The notes under the pieces were generated by a model, which was not told where the DNA came from, made no database searches, and saw only the letters and a program-made list of their open reading frames with translations. Source: an uncultured Anaerolineales bacterium (lineage in GTDB: Bacteria > Chloroflexota > Anaerolineae > Anaerolineales > UBA4823). Taken from it: a stretch of DNA of 43,311 nt. Positions 23,454 to 31,704 of the stretch are shown here, in pieces. The first letter of the stretch is position 1. The number at the start of each line of letters is the position of its first letter. The stretch lies in assembly GCA_937968125.1 (NCBI GenBank), contig CALBUI010000163.1, positions 1-43,311 on the forward strand. The letters are read 5' to 3'. The translations under genes and the position numbers were made by a program.

Positions 23454-24452
23454 ATGTCAAATAAAATTGCGCTAACTGGAATTAAACCTTCTGGTACTCC
23501 TCACATAGGCAACTATCTGGGCATGAACAGACCAGCATTGGAGCTGGCTAAAAATTATCAGGCATTCTATTTTATAGCCGACTATCATGCTTTAACGACT
23601 GTCAGAAATCCAGAGACTATGAACCAGTTGACGTATGATGTCGCTGCCACCTGGCTCGCGCTGGGTCTTGACCCGGATAAGGTGATTTTTTATCGCCAGT
23701 CTGATATTCCTGAAGTAATGGAGCTGACCTGGATTTTAGCTTGTTTCACCTCGAAAGGTTTACTGAACAGGGCTCATGCATACAAAGCTGCTGTAGATGA
23801 AAATGTGGAGAAAGGACTCGATCCTGACAAAGGGATAAACTCTGGATTGTTTTTTTACCCGGCATTGATGGCTGCGGATATCCTGTTGTTCGATACGAAT
23901 TTTGTCCCAGTTGGTCTTGACCAAAAGCAGCATATAGAAATTGCTCGGGATATTGCCCAGGCGATCAACAGCAACTATGGTAGTAATGTGCTCACCTTAC
24001 CTGAGGCATCCATCCGAGAAGAAGTGATGACTATTCCAGGGCTGGACGGTCGCAAGATGAGTAAAAGTTATGACAATGTAATTCCGATTTTTGCGCCCTC
24101 CAATCAGCTGCGTAAAAGCGTGATGCGAATTGTCACCGATTCTCGTCGTCCAGAAGATCCTAAAGATCCTGAGACTGACAACGTGTTTGCAATATATAAG
24201 CACTTTGCTACACCCGAAGATATCGCCAGGGTGGAAAAGGGATATCTGGAAGGTGGGTTGGCCTATAGTCAAATAAAAAATGAGCTGTATGAGCTGTTAG
24301 AGGCTGAATTCTCGGAAGCCCGAGAGCGCTATGGGGAATACATTCAGGATCTGGAATATCTAGACCAGGTCCTGTTGCAAGGTGCAGAAAAGGCGCGTAA
24401 ACTTTCGATTCCGAAAATTGCTAAGGTCCGAGCCGCACTAGGCATCGATTAA
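23454..24452 (+). CDS. trpS: Tryptophanyl-tRNA synthetase
   Basis: A 332-residue class I aminoacyl-tRNA synthetase, the usual length for bacterial TrpRS. The HIGH-type signature is in TGIKPSGTPHIGNYLG (8-23) and the KMSKS loop is GRKMSKSYDN with Lys201 to Ser205. Also visible are YFIADYHALT for the substrate pocket and GLDQKQHIEIARDIA. It charges tRNA-Trp. AAGGG at 23442-23446 lies 7 bases before the ATG. It has its own predicted promoter and no T-box or trp-leader is visible in the 38-base gap, so its expression looks constitutive. Its neighbours have no evident link to tryptophan. Confidence 0.97.
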   Translation: MSNKIALTGIKPSGTPHIGNYLGMNRPALELAKNYQAFYFIADYHALTTVRNPETMNQLTYDVAATWLALGLDPDKVIFYRQSDIPEVMELTWILACFTSKGLLNRAHAYKAAVDENVEKGLDPDKGINSGLFFYPALMAADILLFDTNFVPVGLDQKQHIEIARDIAQAINSNYGSNVLTLPEASIREEVMTIPGLDGRKMSKSYDNVIPIFAPSNQLRKSVMRIVTDSRRPEDPKDPETDNVFAIYKHFATPEDIARVEKGYLEGGLAYSQIKNELYELLEAEFSEARERYGEYIQDLEYLDQVLLQGAEKARKLSIPKIAKVRAALGID

Positions 24453-24496
24453 TCTCTAAACGACATATCATCAAACAATATTTAGGAAGAGATTTT
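24451..24496 (+). terminator. Weak hairpin after trpS
   Basis: AATCTCT at 24451-24457 can pair with AGAGATT at 24488-24494 across a 30-base loop, with an inner AAA/TTT, and T-rich sequence follows. The long loop makes this a weak candidate. The rest of the 203-base gap to the next gene shows only the -10 element at 24600. Confidence 0.25.
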
Positions 24497-24596
24497 TATT
24501 TCCGAACATGCAAGTATCTGTTTTAAATTAGTTGAACAAGAATACTTTTCGATCCCCCAAGTTTGCACACTTGAAAAGTGGATAGGGTTTGTGTTT

Positions 24597-24605
24597 TGAT
24601 ACAAT
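24597..24605 (+). promoter_or_regulatory. Extended -10 promoter of the zinc-ribbon membrane protein gene
   Basis: TGA followed by TACAAT forms an extended -10 element. A TTGAAA at 24571-24576 is 23 bases away, too far for a normal -35. The leader would be about 44 bases. Confidence 0.4.
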
Positions 24606-24655
24606 GTTTTAGATAAAAAAAACATATTGTTATTATCTTTGGAGAATGGGAATAC

Positions 24656-25732
24656 ATGGCGCGAAAAAAAATCGGTCATGTCGAACTTCAATGGACATGC
24701 CCCAACTGCAATAGCATCAATCCTGGCTCTGAGGAAGTGTGCGGTAACTGCGGTGCCCCACAACCCCAAGATGTTCAATTTGAACAGCCAACCAATCAAG
24801 AGCTGATTACAGATCCCGACAAGCTTGCCCAGGTTGAAGCTGGACCGGACATTCATTGCCCCTATTGTGGAACCAGAAATCCTGGCAGCGCGGAAATCTG
24901 TAAACAATGCGGGGGAGATCTTATTGAAGGGATGAAGCGTGAGTCGGGCAGAGTTGTAGGTGCCTATACTGTTGGTCCAACGGCAACGATCACCTGCCCT
25001 CACTGTGGGGAAGAAAATCCAGAAACTGCCAGTAACTGTGCCAACTGTGGGGGCGGTCTCGGGGAGGAAATAATCACCGAAAAGCAATCGGCGGTAGTAT
25101 CAGCACCAGTATCAAAATCTCGAATTTGGATCATTATTGCCGTGGTTGCTATACTGGTTTTAGCTTGCGGAGCATTTCTATTCTTTTCGACTCGCACTAA
25201 TCCCACAACTGGGGTTGTTGAAAATGTCAACTGGGAGCGTTCTGTGCCAGTTGAAGCCCTGGTGCCGGTGGAATATAAGGATTGGGAAGATGAAATCCCG
25301 GCCGGTGCGGTTATAGAAACATGTAGTGAAGAGGTGCGCAACGTCCAATCAGAATCTGCTCCGAATTCAGTTGAAGTTTGCGGCACACCTTACACAGTGG
25401 ATACGGGTGATGGCTTTGCGGAAGTTGTCCAAGATTGTGAATATGAGGTTTATGCCACGTTTTGCAACTTTACCGTGGAGGAGTGGAGCGTAGTTGATAC
25501 GTCTGTTTTGACAGGAGATGATTATTCACCCATCTGGCCTGAACCAATATTGGAGACAGGGCAGCGAATCGGTGAAGAGCAGGGAGAAACCTATAAGATC
25601 ATTTTCAGGTCGGATGATAAGACTTTCGTTTATTCGACCGAAGATCTTAATCTATTCCAGGCTGCCCAAATCGGAAGCAAGTGGACTTTGAACATCAATA
25701 CCTTTGGCAGCCTTGTATCGATTGAGCAGTAG
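24656..25732 (+). CDS. Triple zinc-ribbon, single-pass membrane protein
   Basis: A 358-residue protein with three CxxC-x(10)-CxxC zinc ribbons in tandem. Their cysteines are 15/18/29/32, 68/71/82/85 and 114/117/128/131, each with a CGxxNPxxxxxC pattern. They are separated by linkers of 28 to 36 residues. One membrane helix follows at about 157-178. The remaining 180 residues should lie outside the cell and contain two Cys pairs (ETCSEEV/VEVCGTP and QDCEYEVYATFC) that may form disulfides. No family function is known to me. Zinc ribbons of this type often mediate protein contacts. GGAG lies 11 bases before the ATG. It is a single-gene unit closed by a strong hairpin. Confidence 0.8.
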   Translation: MARKKIGHVELQWTCPNCNSINPGSEEVCGNCGAPQPQDVQFEQPTNQELITDPDKLAQVEAGPDIHCPYCGTRNPGSAEICKQCGGDLIEGMKRESGRVVGAYTVGPTATITCPHCGEENPETASNCANCGGGLGEEIITEKQSAVVSAPVSKSRIWIIIAVVAILVLACGAFLFFSTRTNPTTGVVENVNWERSVPVEALVPVEYKDWEDEIPAGAVIETCSEEVRNVQSESAPNSVEVCGTPYTVDTGDGFAEVVQDCEYEVYATFCNFTVEEWSVVDTSVLTGDDYSPIWPEPILETGQRIGEEQGETYKIIFRSDDKTFVYSTEDLNLFQAAQIGSKWTLNINTFGSLVSIEQ

Positions 25733-25753
25733 CCTCTAATATTGATTGAAATT

Positions 25754-25784
25754 AAGTACGCCTGGATTATCCAGGCGTACTTTT
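25754..25784. terminator. Strong bidirectional terminator between convergent genes
   Basis: AAGTACGCCTGG (25754-25765) and CCAGGCGTACTT (25771-25782) form a perfect 12-bp stem with a 5-base loop, followed by TTTT on the plus strand. It serves the zinc-ribbon gene and, read the other way, may also stop the Mut7-C gene. Confidence 0.85.
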
Positions 25785-25811
25785 GTGTAAGTGATATTAG
25801 TTAGAATTTGG

Positions 25812-26573
25812 TTAAGTTCTGGTTTCATGCGCCGAATAATCCAGTAAATCTGCTATTTTCCGATCCATGCATTCATAATGGGACCCCATCCAGTATATCC
25901 GCTCACATTGCGGGCAGATGTGAAATTCATCGAAGTATTTTTTAGTTTTCGGCTGTAACCGATCTAGAATTGTCTCCTTCTCAACTGGCGCCAATGAAGT
26001 GTTGCAGCGTAAACAGCGGTTGAAGGGTTTGACAACACCAGCCAGGTTAAATCGGTTTAATACCTCAATGACCTGCAAATCTGGCTCTAAGGCGCGGATT
26101 AGATAGCCGAAACGGATGGTTTTGCGCATTAGGAGCTGCCGATCGCGAGTCAGCAAAATTCTGTTCAGATCAACTGAATTATGCGCCAGTTCATCATCCT
26201 GGAAGTCATTATGGTAGATAGCGTCAAACCCAAGAATACGGAGATAGGTTGCTAATTTTCCCAAATGATTGTCCAAAATGAATCTTGGTTCGATGACTAA
26301 TTTGCCTTCATTGAACATCCCAGAGTAGTGATCTTTATCCGGCATAGCGGGCTGGACGATGACACGGTCCTCATCCTGAACCAGGTAGTCAAAATCGACT
26401 TGGTTTTCATTGATGGTGATGAAGCCAATTTCAGTATGAGGAATGCCAAGTGATTCGATAATGTGCTTAACCGATTGGCGTCCCTTGAACTCGATTTCTA
26501 ACTCCTTGAACCTATTTCTCTTTGGCAGCAAATTATTAAGCTCCTCAAGGACAGAAACATATACATTCGGCAT
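25812..26573 (-). CDS. Mut7-C RNase-domain protein with ubiquitin-like N-terminus
   Basis: A 253-residue protein with two Pfam-type parts. Residues 1 to about 80 match the Mut7-C ubiquitin-like domain, with a beta-grasp pattern ending in DRVIVQPAMP. Residues about 93-245 match Mut7-C: a PIN-like nuclease core with Asp101 in FILDNHLGKLATYLRILGFD and Asp144 in LLTRDRQLL, plus a zinc ribbon with Cys187/190 and Cys220/223. The animal Mut-7 homologue is an exonuclease in RNA silencing; the bacterial proteins are thought to be RNases but are poorly studied. There is no ribosome binding site before the ATG, and a -10 box lies just 9 bases upstream. It is a single-gene unit. Confidence 0.88.
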   Translation of the reverse strand: MPNVYVSVLEELNNLLPKRNRFKELEIEFKGRQSVKHIIESLGIPHTEIGFITINENQVDFDYLVQDEDRVIVQPAMPDKDHYSGMFNEGKLVIEPRFILDNHLGKLATYLRILGFDAIYHNDFQDDELAHNSVDLNRILLTRDRQLLMRKTIRFGYLIRALEPDLQVIEVLNRFNLAGVVKPFNRCLRCNTSLAPVEKETILDRLQPKTKKYFDEFHICPQCERIYWMGSHYECMDRKIADLLDYSAHETRT

Positions 26574-26582
26574 GGTGAAATA

Positions 26583-26610
26583 ATTTTACGCTATTCTTAA
26601 TAATCGACAA
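26583..26610 (-). promoter_or_regulatory. Promoter of the Mut7-C gene with a very short predicted leader
   Basis: On the minus strand TTGTCG (26610-26605), 16 bases, and TAAAAT (26588-26583). Nine bases separate the -10 from the ATG, so the leader would be about 0 to 3 bases. Confidence 0.5.
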
Positions 26611-26769
26611 TATGTTTAGGATCAACGAGATAGCGCAACCATTCAATAATTCAATTATGGTATCCTCGCGAAACAATGCTATTAATTGGAAAATTCTGTT
26701 CAATATATAAAAAAGACGTTTCCCGTTTTTCAACTTGCAGTATTATCAAATGGGAATTGCCCAGACAGT

Positions 26770-26778
26770 TGATATACT
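26770..26778 (+). promoter_or_regulatory. Extended -10 promoter of the nucleoside phosphorylase-like gene
   Basis: TGA followed by TATACT forms an extended -10 element in the 258-base divergent gap; no -35 match is seen at 16 to 18 bases. The leader would be about 47 bases. Nothing else is recognisable in this gap besides the opposing Mut7-C promoter. Confidence 0.4.
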
Positions 26779-26831
26779 CCTGGATTGAATTGAAGAGCCA
26801 CGAAGATTGAAGTCGGATTGAAAGGCTGTTA

Positions 26832-27548
26832 ATGAAATCAGATATTGATATCGTTGTCATCATCTCAGCGGATATCGAGTGGAGAGCCACTCGATATTTG
26901 GTCCCTTCAGATCGAATCCAAACTTCACCATTTGGAGAGTATTTCTTTTATCCAATAGAGTCAATACCATCCGGTCACTCAATGGTTTTCTTCCACGGTG
27001 GTTGGGGAAAAATCTCTGCGGCCGCCTCCTCTCAATATGTCATCGATCGTTGGAATCCAAAACTGCTGATCAACCTCGGCACCTGTGGGGGTTTTGAGGG
27101 AAAGATAGACAGGGGTACCATCATTTTGGCCGACCGGACGATAGTTTATGATATTTATGAGCAGATGGGAGATGCGGAGTCTCACATCGCGAAATATTCA
27201 ACAATATTAGACCTTTCCTGGCTGCAAGAACCATATCCTGAGCAAATCGAGAAAACTCTATTAGTCTCAGGGGATCGCGATCTTGATCCCGGAGAGGTAA
27301 AGAAACTCCAAGCCAAGTATGGTGCTGTTGTCGGAGATTGGGAGTCTGGGGCAATTGCTTATGTAGCAAATCTAAATGATGTACCTTGCCTCATCCTGCG
27401 TGGAGTATCAGACTTGGTAAGCGAATCTGGTGGAGAGGCTTATGGGGATAACGACTTCTTCGATAAGTCAGCGATGATGATTATGGATCAGTTGATTAAG
27501 TCTCTGCCTAAGTGGATACAAGCTGCGGATGTATTTACTGTTAGATGA
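26832..27548 (+). CDS. Nucleoside phosphorylase-superfamily protein (MTA/SAH nucleosidase-like)
   Basis: A 238-residue protein of the purine nucleoside phosphorylase/uridine phosphorylase superfamily. Motifs are the first strand DIVVIISADIEW, the substrate loop NLGTCGGF, the ribose-binding VGDWESGAIAYVA with its Glu, and LRGVSDLVSE with the catalytic Asp. These match the nucleosidase branch, which splits methylthioadenosine and S-adenosylhomocysteine. Overall similarity looks low, so the exact substrate is uncertain. AAAGG lies 6 bases before the ATG. Its 3' end overlaps the convergent GNAT gene by 8 bases. Removal of SAH produced by the methyltransferases in the window would be a reasonable but unsupported link. 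Confidence 0.82.
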   Translation: MKSDIDIVVIISADIEWRATRYLVPSDRIQTSPFGEYFFYPIESIPSGHSMVFFHGGWGKISAAASSQYVIDRWNPKLLINLGTCGGFEGKIDRGTIILADRTIVYDIYEQMGDAESHIAKYSTILDLSWLQEPYPEQIEKTLLVSGDRDLDPGEVKKLQAKYGAVVGDWESGAIAYVANLNDVPCLILRGVSDLVSESGGEAYGDNDFFDKSAMMIMDQLIKSLPKWIQAADVFTVR

Positions 27549-28032
27549 TGAGTTCAAGTTCGATTTCATCCCTCAAAGGAATCCCATCCTGCCCAAAAAT
27601 TGGAATCTCGGGTTTCAGTTTACGGGAATATTCTAATGCATTGCGATGTACCGCAACCAGATGGAATCCTAATTTCTGGTAGAAACGAAGTGCGGAAGAA
27701 TTGTCATTCGTCGTAATCAACCAGATTCTGCGGCAGCTCTCAGAACGAGCTGTTTCAACGGCTTTTTCGATTAAAGCTGAACCGACTCCGATTTTCTCCT
27801 CCAGACTGTCAAGGGTGACAATTTCGAAATCTTGATTATCGATTCGGTAACACAGTAGACCAATCCTTTTGTCCGATTTCATTGCTATAAATCCCCGCAA
27901 GCTGGGAACATCGTGGATTACTCCTCGTGTAACCACATGGCTCGATCCCCATCGTCGCTGATAAAAATCAGTAATCCAGGTGCTGTCGCTTCCCGAGATT
28001 TTTTTGATGCGAATATCTTCATCTTTACTCAT
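27541..28032 (-). CDS. GNAT family N-acetyltransferase
   Basis: A protein of about 163 residues with the GNAT fold. The central strands are RGFIAMKSDKRIGLLCYRI and FEIVTLDSLEEKIGVG. The acetyl-CoA loop is in EEKIGVGSALIEKAVETARS, a Q/RxxGxG/A variant with KIGVGS. Near the end NDNSSALRFYQKLGF is the classic C-terminal motif. The acceptor is unknown. I chose ATG at 28032: the upstream ATG at 28050 lies beside a TATACT box whose predicted start point falls on 28032-28033. There is no ribosome binding site at either. Its stop overlaps the nucleosidase-like gene end to end. Confidence 0.85.
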   Translation of the reverse strand: MSKDEDIRIKKISGSDSTWITDFYQRRWGSSHVVTRGVIHDVPSLRGFIAMKSDKRIGLLCYRIDNQDFEIVTLDSLEEKIGVGSALIEKAVETARSESCRRIWLITTNDNSSALRFYQKLGFHLVAVHRNALEYSRKLKPEIPIFGQDGIPLRDEIELELII

Positions 28033-28039
28033 CCTAACC

Positions 28040-28045
28040 AGTATA
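28040..28045 (-). promoter_or_regulatory. -10 box of the acetyltransferase gene, leaderless candidate
   Basis: TATACT on the minus strand, 7 bases before the ATG at 28032. A convincing -35 element is missing (TGGATC is the only sequence at a suitable distance). Confidence 0.35.
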
Positions 28046-28137
28046 ATCATTATTATTGAGATGATCCATGGTCAGGTAGTTAACTTCTGGTAAACTTCTT
28101 TCTTGATTGAAATTATGTAAAAGGATATTCACAAACA

Positions 28138-29958
28138 ATGCAGCCAATCCTCAGGGTTAATTTGTCCACAGGGGACATTGATCAATTCCAAGTTCCAAGA
28201 GAATGGGAGGTTGAATATCTGGGGGGTGCTTCACTCGCCGCTCGTCTGCTGTATGAGTATTTGACACCGGATTTGGATCCCCTGTCTCCAGAGGCGCCAT
28301 TACTCTTTCTGAACGGTCCGTTATCCGGAACCGCTGGTCCTGCTGTTGGACGCTACGTTATTTGCGGACGCTCTCCAGCAACGCATTTATGGGGAGAATC
28401 AAACTGCGGTGGTTTTTGGGGTGTAGAGCTGAGAAAAACTGGTTTCGATGGTTTGTTCATCACTGGAGCATCCAAAGATCCAATCTATCTATGGATCAAG
28501 TATGGAGAAGTCCAGATCAAACCGGCGGACCACCTATGGGGAATGGAGACATACCAAACACAAGATACATTAATTGAAGAACTTGGCATTGCAGGAACCA
28601 GAGTGGCCTGTATCGGACCTGCCGGCGAATCATTAATCCCATTTTCGTTAATTCTCAGTGACCATGGTAGAGTCGCTGGCAGGACTGGGATGGGAGCGAT
28701 CATGGGCTCTAAAAATCTAAAAGCTGTCGCGGTAAAAGGCAATGGCTCGATACCGGTTCATGATCTAGACAGATATGCATCATTTAGGTCGAACGTTAAC
28801 CGTGAATTGCGGGATGATGCAATGTCACAAGTTATTCGGGATTTGGGTACTGCAGGTATTGTCGATTATTTTGATTATCTAGCATTCATGCCCAAGAAGT
28901 ATTACACCCAAGGAAATTCAAGAGGCGATCTAAATATCTCTGGTGTGAATATTAATAACTCAATCAATGTGGGGGTGTCTGCTTGTCATGGCTGTGTGAT
29001 TGCATGCGGAAGAGTAGTAGACCTTGGCGATGATAGTAAGAGGAAAGGTGCGGAATTTGAAACCCTGGTTGGATTTGGTCCAAATTTGTTAATTGATGAC
29101 CCAATTCGGATCACTTTATTTGGTGAAATGTGTGACAGGAAAGGGGTGGACAGTATCAGTATGAGCAATGTGATTGGCCTGGCAATGTTGCTCTTTGAGC
29201 AAGGAAAAATCGGAGTCAAAGAGACGGATGGAATGGAAATTCGATGGGGAGACATGGATGTTGTGGATAAATTGATCTGGAAGACTGTTCACAAAGATGG
29301 ATTTGGAAAATATCTATCCATGGGCGCAAGGGAATTCGGCCGTCATTTCAATGCAGAGAGAGCTGCCATTCAAGTGAATGGTCTAGAAGCTGCTTATCAA
29401 GATCCTCGGGGAGCTTCAGGTATGGGACTAATATATGCAACCTCCCCACGGGGTGCGTGTCACAATCAGTCAGATTACTATTTGGTAGAAGTTGGTCAAG
29501 TTTATTCAAGTCTGGGAATGACTTTACAATCCCCACGTGGCGGAATCGAGAAAGTCTTAAATATCGTCATCCATCAAGACTGGCGGACTGTATTTAATGC
29601 TCTGGTTATGTGCATTTTTGCGAATGTTCCACCAGATAACCTTACTGAGTTGATAAATTCCGCGGTTGGTCTGGATTTGTCAGTTGAAGAAATGTTGAAA
29701 ATTGGTGAACGCGGCTGGAATTTGAAGCGGGTGATCAACAATCGATTGGGATTAAGCAGTGTTGACGACAAAATTCCTGATGGCTTTTTGAGACCATACG
29801 AAGATGATGAAGATGAGTTTATTCCAGATTTTCAAGGCATGCTGAAAGAGTACTACAGTCTCCGGGGCTGGGATGCTCAAAGTGGTTATCCTGATCTAAA
29901 AAAGCTGGAAGATTTAAACCTGGGTTGGGTTATGGAAGACCTTGAATTGTTAGAGTAA
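28138..29958 (+). CDS. Aldehyde:ferredoxin oxidoreductase
   Basis: A 606-residue enzyme of the tungsten-pterin AOR family, which oxidises aldehydes to acids with ferredoxin. The N-terminal domain has ILRVNLSTGDI, LGGASLAARLLYE and GPLSGT, and the cofactor loops include ESNCGGFWGVELRKTGFDGL and GRVAGRTGMGAIMGSKNLKA. The 4Fe-4S cluster ligands are Cys283, Cys286 and Cys290 (CHGCVIAC) and Cys492 near the C-terminus, at nearly the same position as the last ligand of the archaeal enzyme. All expected parts are present. No MoaD-like or ferredoxin gene is adjacent, unlike in many AOR loci. AAAAGGA lies 14 bases upstream of the ATG, rather far. It implies at least partly anaerobic metabolism. The aldehyde is unknown. 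Confidence 0.92.
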   Translation: MQPILRVNLSTGDIDQFQVPREWEVEYLGGASLAARLLYEYLTPDLDPLSPEAPLLFLNGPLSGTAGPAVGRYVICGRSPATHLWGESNCGGFWGVELRKTGFDGLFITGASKDPIYLWIKYGEVQIKPADHLWGMETYQTQDTLIEELGIAGTRVACIGPAGESLIPFSLILSDHGRVAGRTGMGAIMGSKNLKAVAVKGNGSIPVHDLDRYASFRSNVNRELRDDAMSQVIRDLGTAGIVDYFDYLAFMPKKYYTQGNSRGDLNISGVNINNSINVGVSACHGCVIACGRVVDLGDDSKRKGAEFETLVGFGPNLLIDDPIRITLFGEMCDRKGVDSISMSNVIGLAMLLFEQGKIGVKETDGMEIRWGDMDVVDKLIWKTVHKDGFGKYLSMGAREFGRHFNAERAAIQVNGLEAAYQDPRGASGMGLIYATSPRGACHNQSDYYLVEVGQVYSSLGMTLQSPRGGIEKVLNIVIHQDWRTVFNALVMCIFANVPPDNLTELINSAVGLDLSVEEMLKIGERGWNLKRVINNRLGLSSVDDKIPDGFLRPYEDDEDEFIPDFQGMLKEYYSLRGWDAQSGYPDLKKLEDLNLGWVMEDLELLE

Positions 29959-30014
29959 AAAATGTGAGGTCGTTCGAGTTGAACAATAATTTATCACCGA
30001 TCATGGAGGCCTAA

Positions 30015-31649
30015 GTGAAATTAGTAAGCACCAAAGAAATGCTGGCCGTTGAAAAGGAAGCGGATGCGAACGGCTTACCCTACTCCGAAATGATGGAGAA
30101 TGCTGGCAGTGGCTTGGCGGAGACGATCGAAGTAAATTACAGTTCATTCAAAAGCCTAGGTATCCTTGGCCTGGTGGGTTCTGGTAACAACGGTGGCGAT
30201 ACCTTAGTAGCGCTGGATTTACTCTCTGAATGGGGATGGAAGGCTACTGCATATATTGTGCGAGCGCGACCAAAAAATGATTTGCTTATGGAGCGCCTAA
30301 TTTCATCCGGTGGGGTAGTCCTGGATGCTGCTGAAGATAAAAAGTTTAAGCAATTAAAGTCTGCACTGGCAGAGCATGGCATTCTGATGGATGGAATTCT
30401 CGGTACAGGGATCAAACTACCGTTAAGGGGAACTGTCAAAGATGTTCTTAGATTCACCAAGAAAACGCTAAGTCGAATTTCTCCAAAACCTTTAGTTGTG
30501 GCAGTTGATTGCCCATCCGGGGTGGACTCGGATACTGGAGAAACTTCTCCAGATAGCCTGGCAGCTGATCTTACCGTGACCATGGCAGCCATAAAACGCG
30601 GTTTGCTTGAGTTTCCTGCGAATGATTTGCTAGGGGACTTGGTCTTAGTTGGCATTGGATTACACGATCAAGATAAAAGATCAAAAACCTGGCAGGCTTT
30701 GAAGCGAGAAGTGGTAGATGAGGAGTGGGTTCAATCGACTTTACCGAAAAGGGGACGGGATGCCCATAAAGGTACCTTTGGGACAGCATTCATCATTTCG
30801 GGTTCGGTGAATTACACTGGGGCGGTCCTTTTGTCTGGTAAGGCTGCTTATCGAGCAGGTGCAGGTTTGGTTACCCTGGGCGTACCATCTCCGCTGCATA
30901 ACATCCTGGCAGGTCATATTCCGGAAGCAACCTGGTTGCTATTACCACACGAAATGGGCGTAATTGCTGATAGTGCTGCAGAAGTTGTTTTTGAGAACTT
31001 GGGAAAGGCATCTGCCATGCTGCTTGGTCCAGGTTTTGGATTGGAGGATACCACTAGAAATTTCATGGAAGATTTATTCAATCCGAGCACATCTGGCGGA
31101 AAATCAGGGATTGGATTCATCACCAGCGCCAGCGAAAGCCCAGGCAGTGGAAAACCAGAGCTGCCTCCATTGGTCATTGATGCTGATGGGCTAAAACTGC
31201 TGGCAGCATTACCAGATTGGGCAGAAAAAATAAATGGCAAGGCAATCTTAACTCCACATCCAGGGGAGATGGCAGAACTGACCGGCCTCAAAGTGAGGGA
31301 AATCCAGGCTGAACGAATATCCATTGCAGAAAAATATGCAAATGAATGGGGGCACATTGTTGTATTGAAAGGCGCTAATACGGTAGTTGCTGAACCTGAT
31401 GGCAGGACATCCGTCATACCTGTTGCCAGTGCGGCCCTATCCAGTGCAGGTTCAGGAGATGTATTGGCCGGAATTATTGTGGGTTTTCGGGCACAAGGAT
31501 TGGGGGGATATGAATCGGCTGTTAGCGGAGCTTGGATTCATGCTCAAAGCGGTTTGAAATCAGCAGAATATCTAGGAACAAATCGCTCAGTGATCGCTGG
31601 TGATTTATTAACATCGATGGTGGACGTGATCCACGAACTGGAAAATTAA
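30015..31649 (+). CDS. nnr: Bifunctional NAD(P)HX epimerase / ADP- or ATP-dependent dehydratase
   Basis: A 544-residue metabolite-repair enzyme that restores hydrated NADH and NADPH. The N-terminal epimerase domain (to about 220) has ENAGSGLAE, LVGSGNNGGDTLVALDLL and DGILGTGIKLPLRG, then VAVDCPSGVDSDTG. The C-terminal ribokinase-like dehydratase domain has HKGTFGTAFIISGS, LLGPGFG, PLVIDADGL, LTPHPGEMAEL and the catalytic SSAGSGDVLAGIIVG. Length fits the fused bacterial form. The GTG start at 30015 has GGAGG at 30005-30009, 5 bases upstream. It follows the AOR gene by 56 bases without a hairpin and is probably co-transcribed with it. A hairpin lies right after its stop. Confidence 0.95.
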   Translation: MKLVSTKEMLAVEKEADANGLPYSEMMENAGSGLAETIEVNYSSFKSLGILGLVGSGNNGGDTLVALDLLSEWGWKATAYIVRARPKNDLLMERLISSGGVVLDAAEDKKFKQLKSALAEHGILMDGILGTGIKLPLRGTVKDVLRFTKKTLSRISPKPLVVAVDCPSGVDSDTGETSPDSLAADLTVTMAAIKRGLLEFPANDLLGDLVLVGIGLHDQDKRSKTWQALKREVVDEEWVQSTLPKRGRDAHKGTFGTAFIISGSVNYTGAVLLSGKAAYRAGAGLVTLGVPSPLHNILAGHIPEATWLLLPHEMGVIADSAAEVVFENLGKASAMLLGPGFGLEDTTRNFMEDLFNPSTSGGKSGIGFITSASESPGSGKPELPPLVIDADGLKLLAALPDWAEKINGKAILTPHPGEMAELTGLKVREIQAERISIAEKYANEWGHIVVLKGANTVVAEPDGRTSVIPVASAALSSAGSGDVLAGIIVGFRAQGLGGYESAVSGAWIHAQSGLKSAEYLGTNRSVIAGDLLTSMVDVIHELEN

Positions 31650-31650
31650 A

Positions 31651-31675
31651 AAGAGATCGGAAATTCCGATCTCTT
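31651..31675. terminator. Terminator between the convergent nnr and YtxH genes
   Basis: AAGAGATCGG (31651-31660) pairs perfectly with CCGATCTCTT (31666-31675) around a 5-base loop. It starts 2 bases after the nnr stop and is preceded by A-rich and followed by T-containing sequence, so it can work in both directions. Confidence 0.75.
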
Positions 31676-31704
31676 CTTAAATTATCTATAGTTCTTGGAT
31701 CTGA

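Noticed and set aside
24482-25087. A 201-codon open frame on the minus strand
   Set aside because: It lies opposite the zinc-ribbon gene, whose twelve regularly spaced cysteines and good upstream region make it the real gene. The minus frame has no family features or ribosome binding site.
30137-30655. A 172-codon minus-strand frame, with a second of 167 codons at 30914-31417
   Set aside because: Both are antisense to the NAD(P)HX repair enzyme, which has complete motifs over its whole length.
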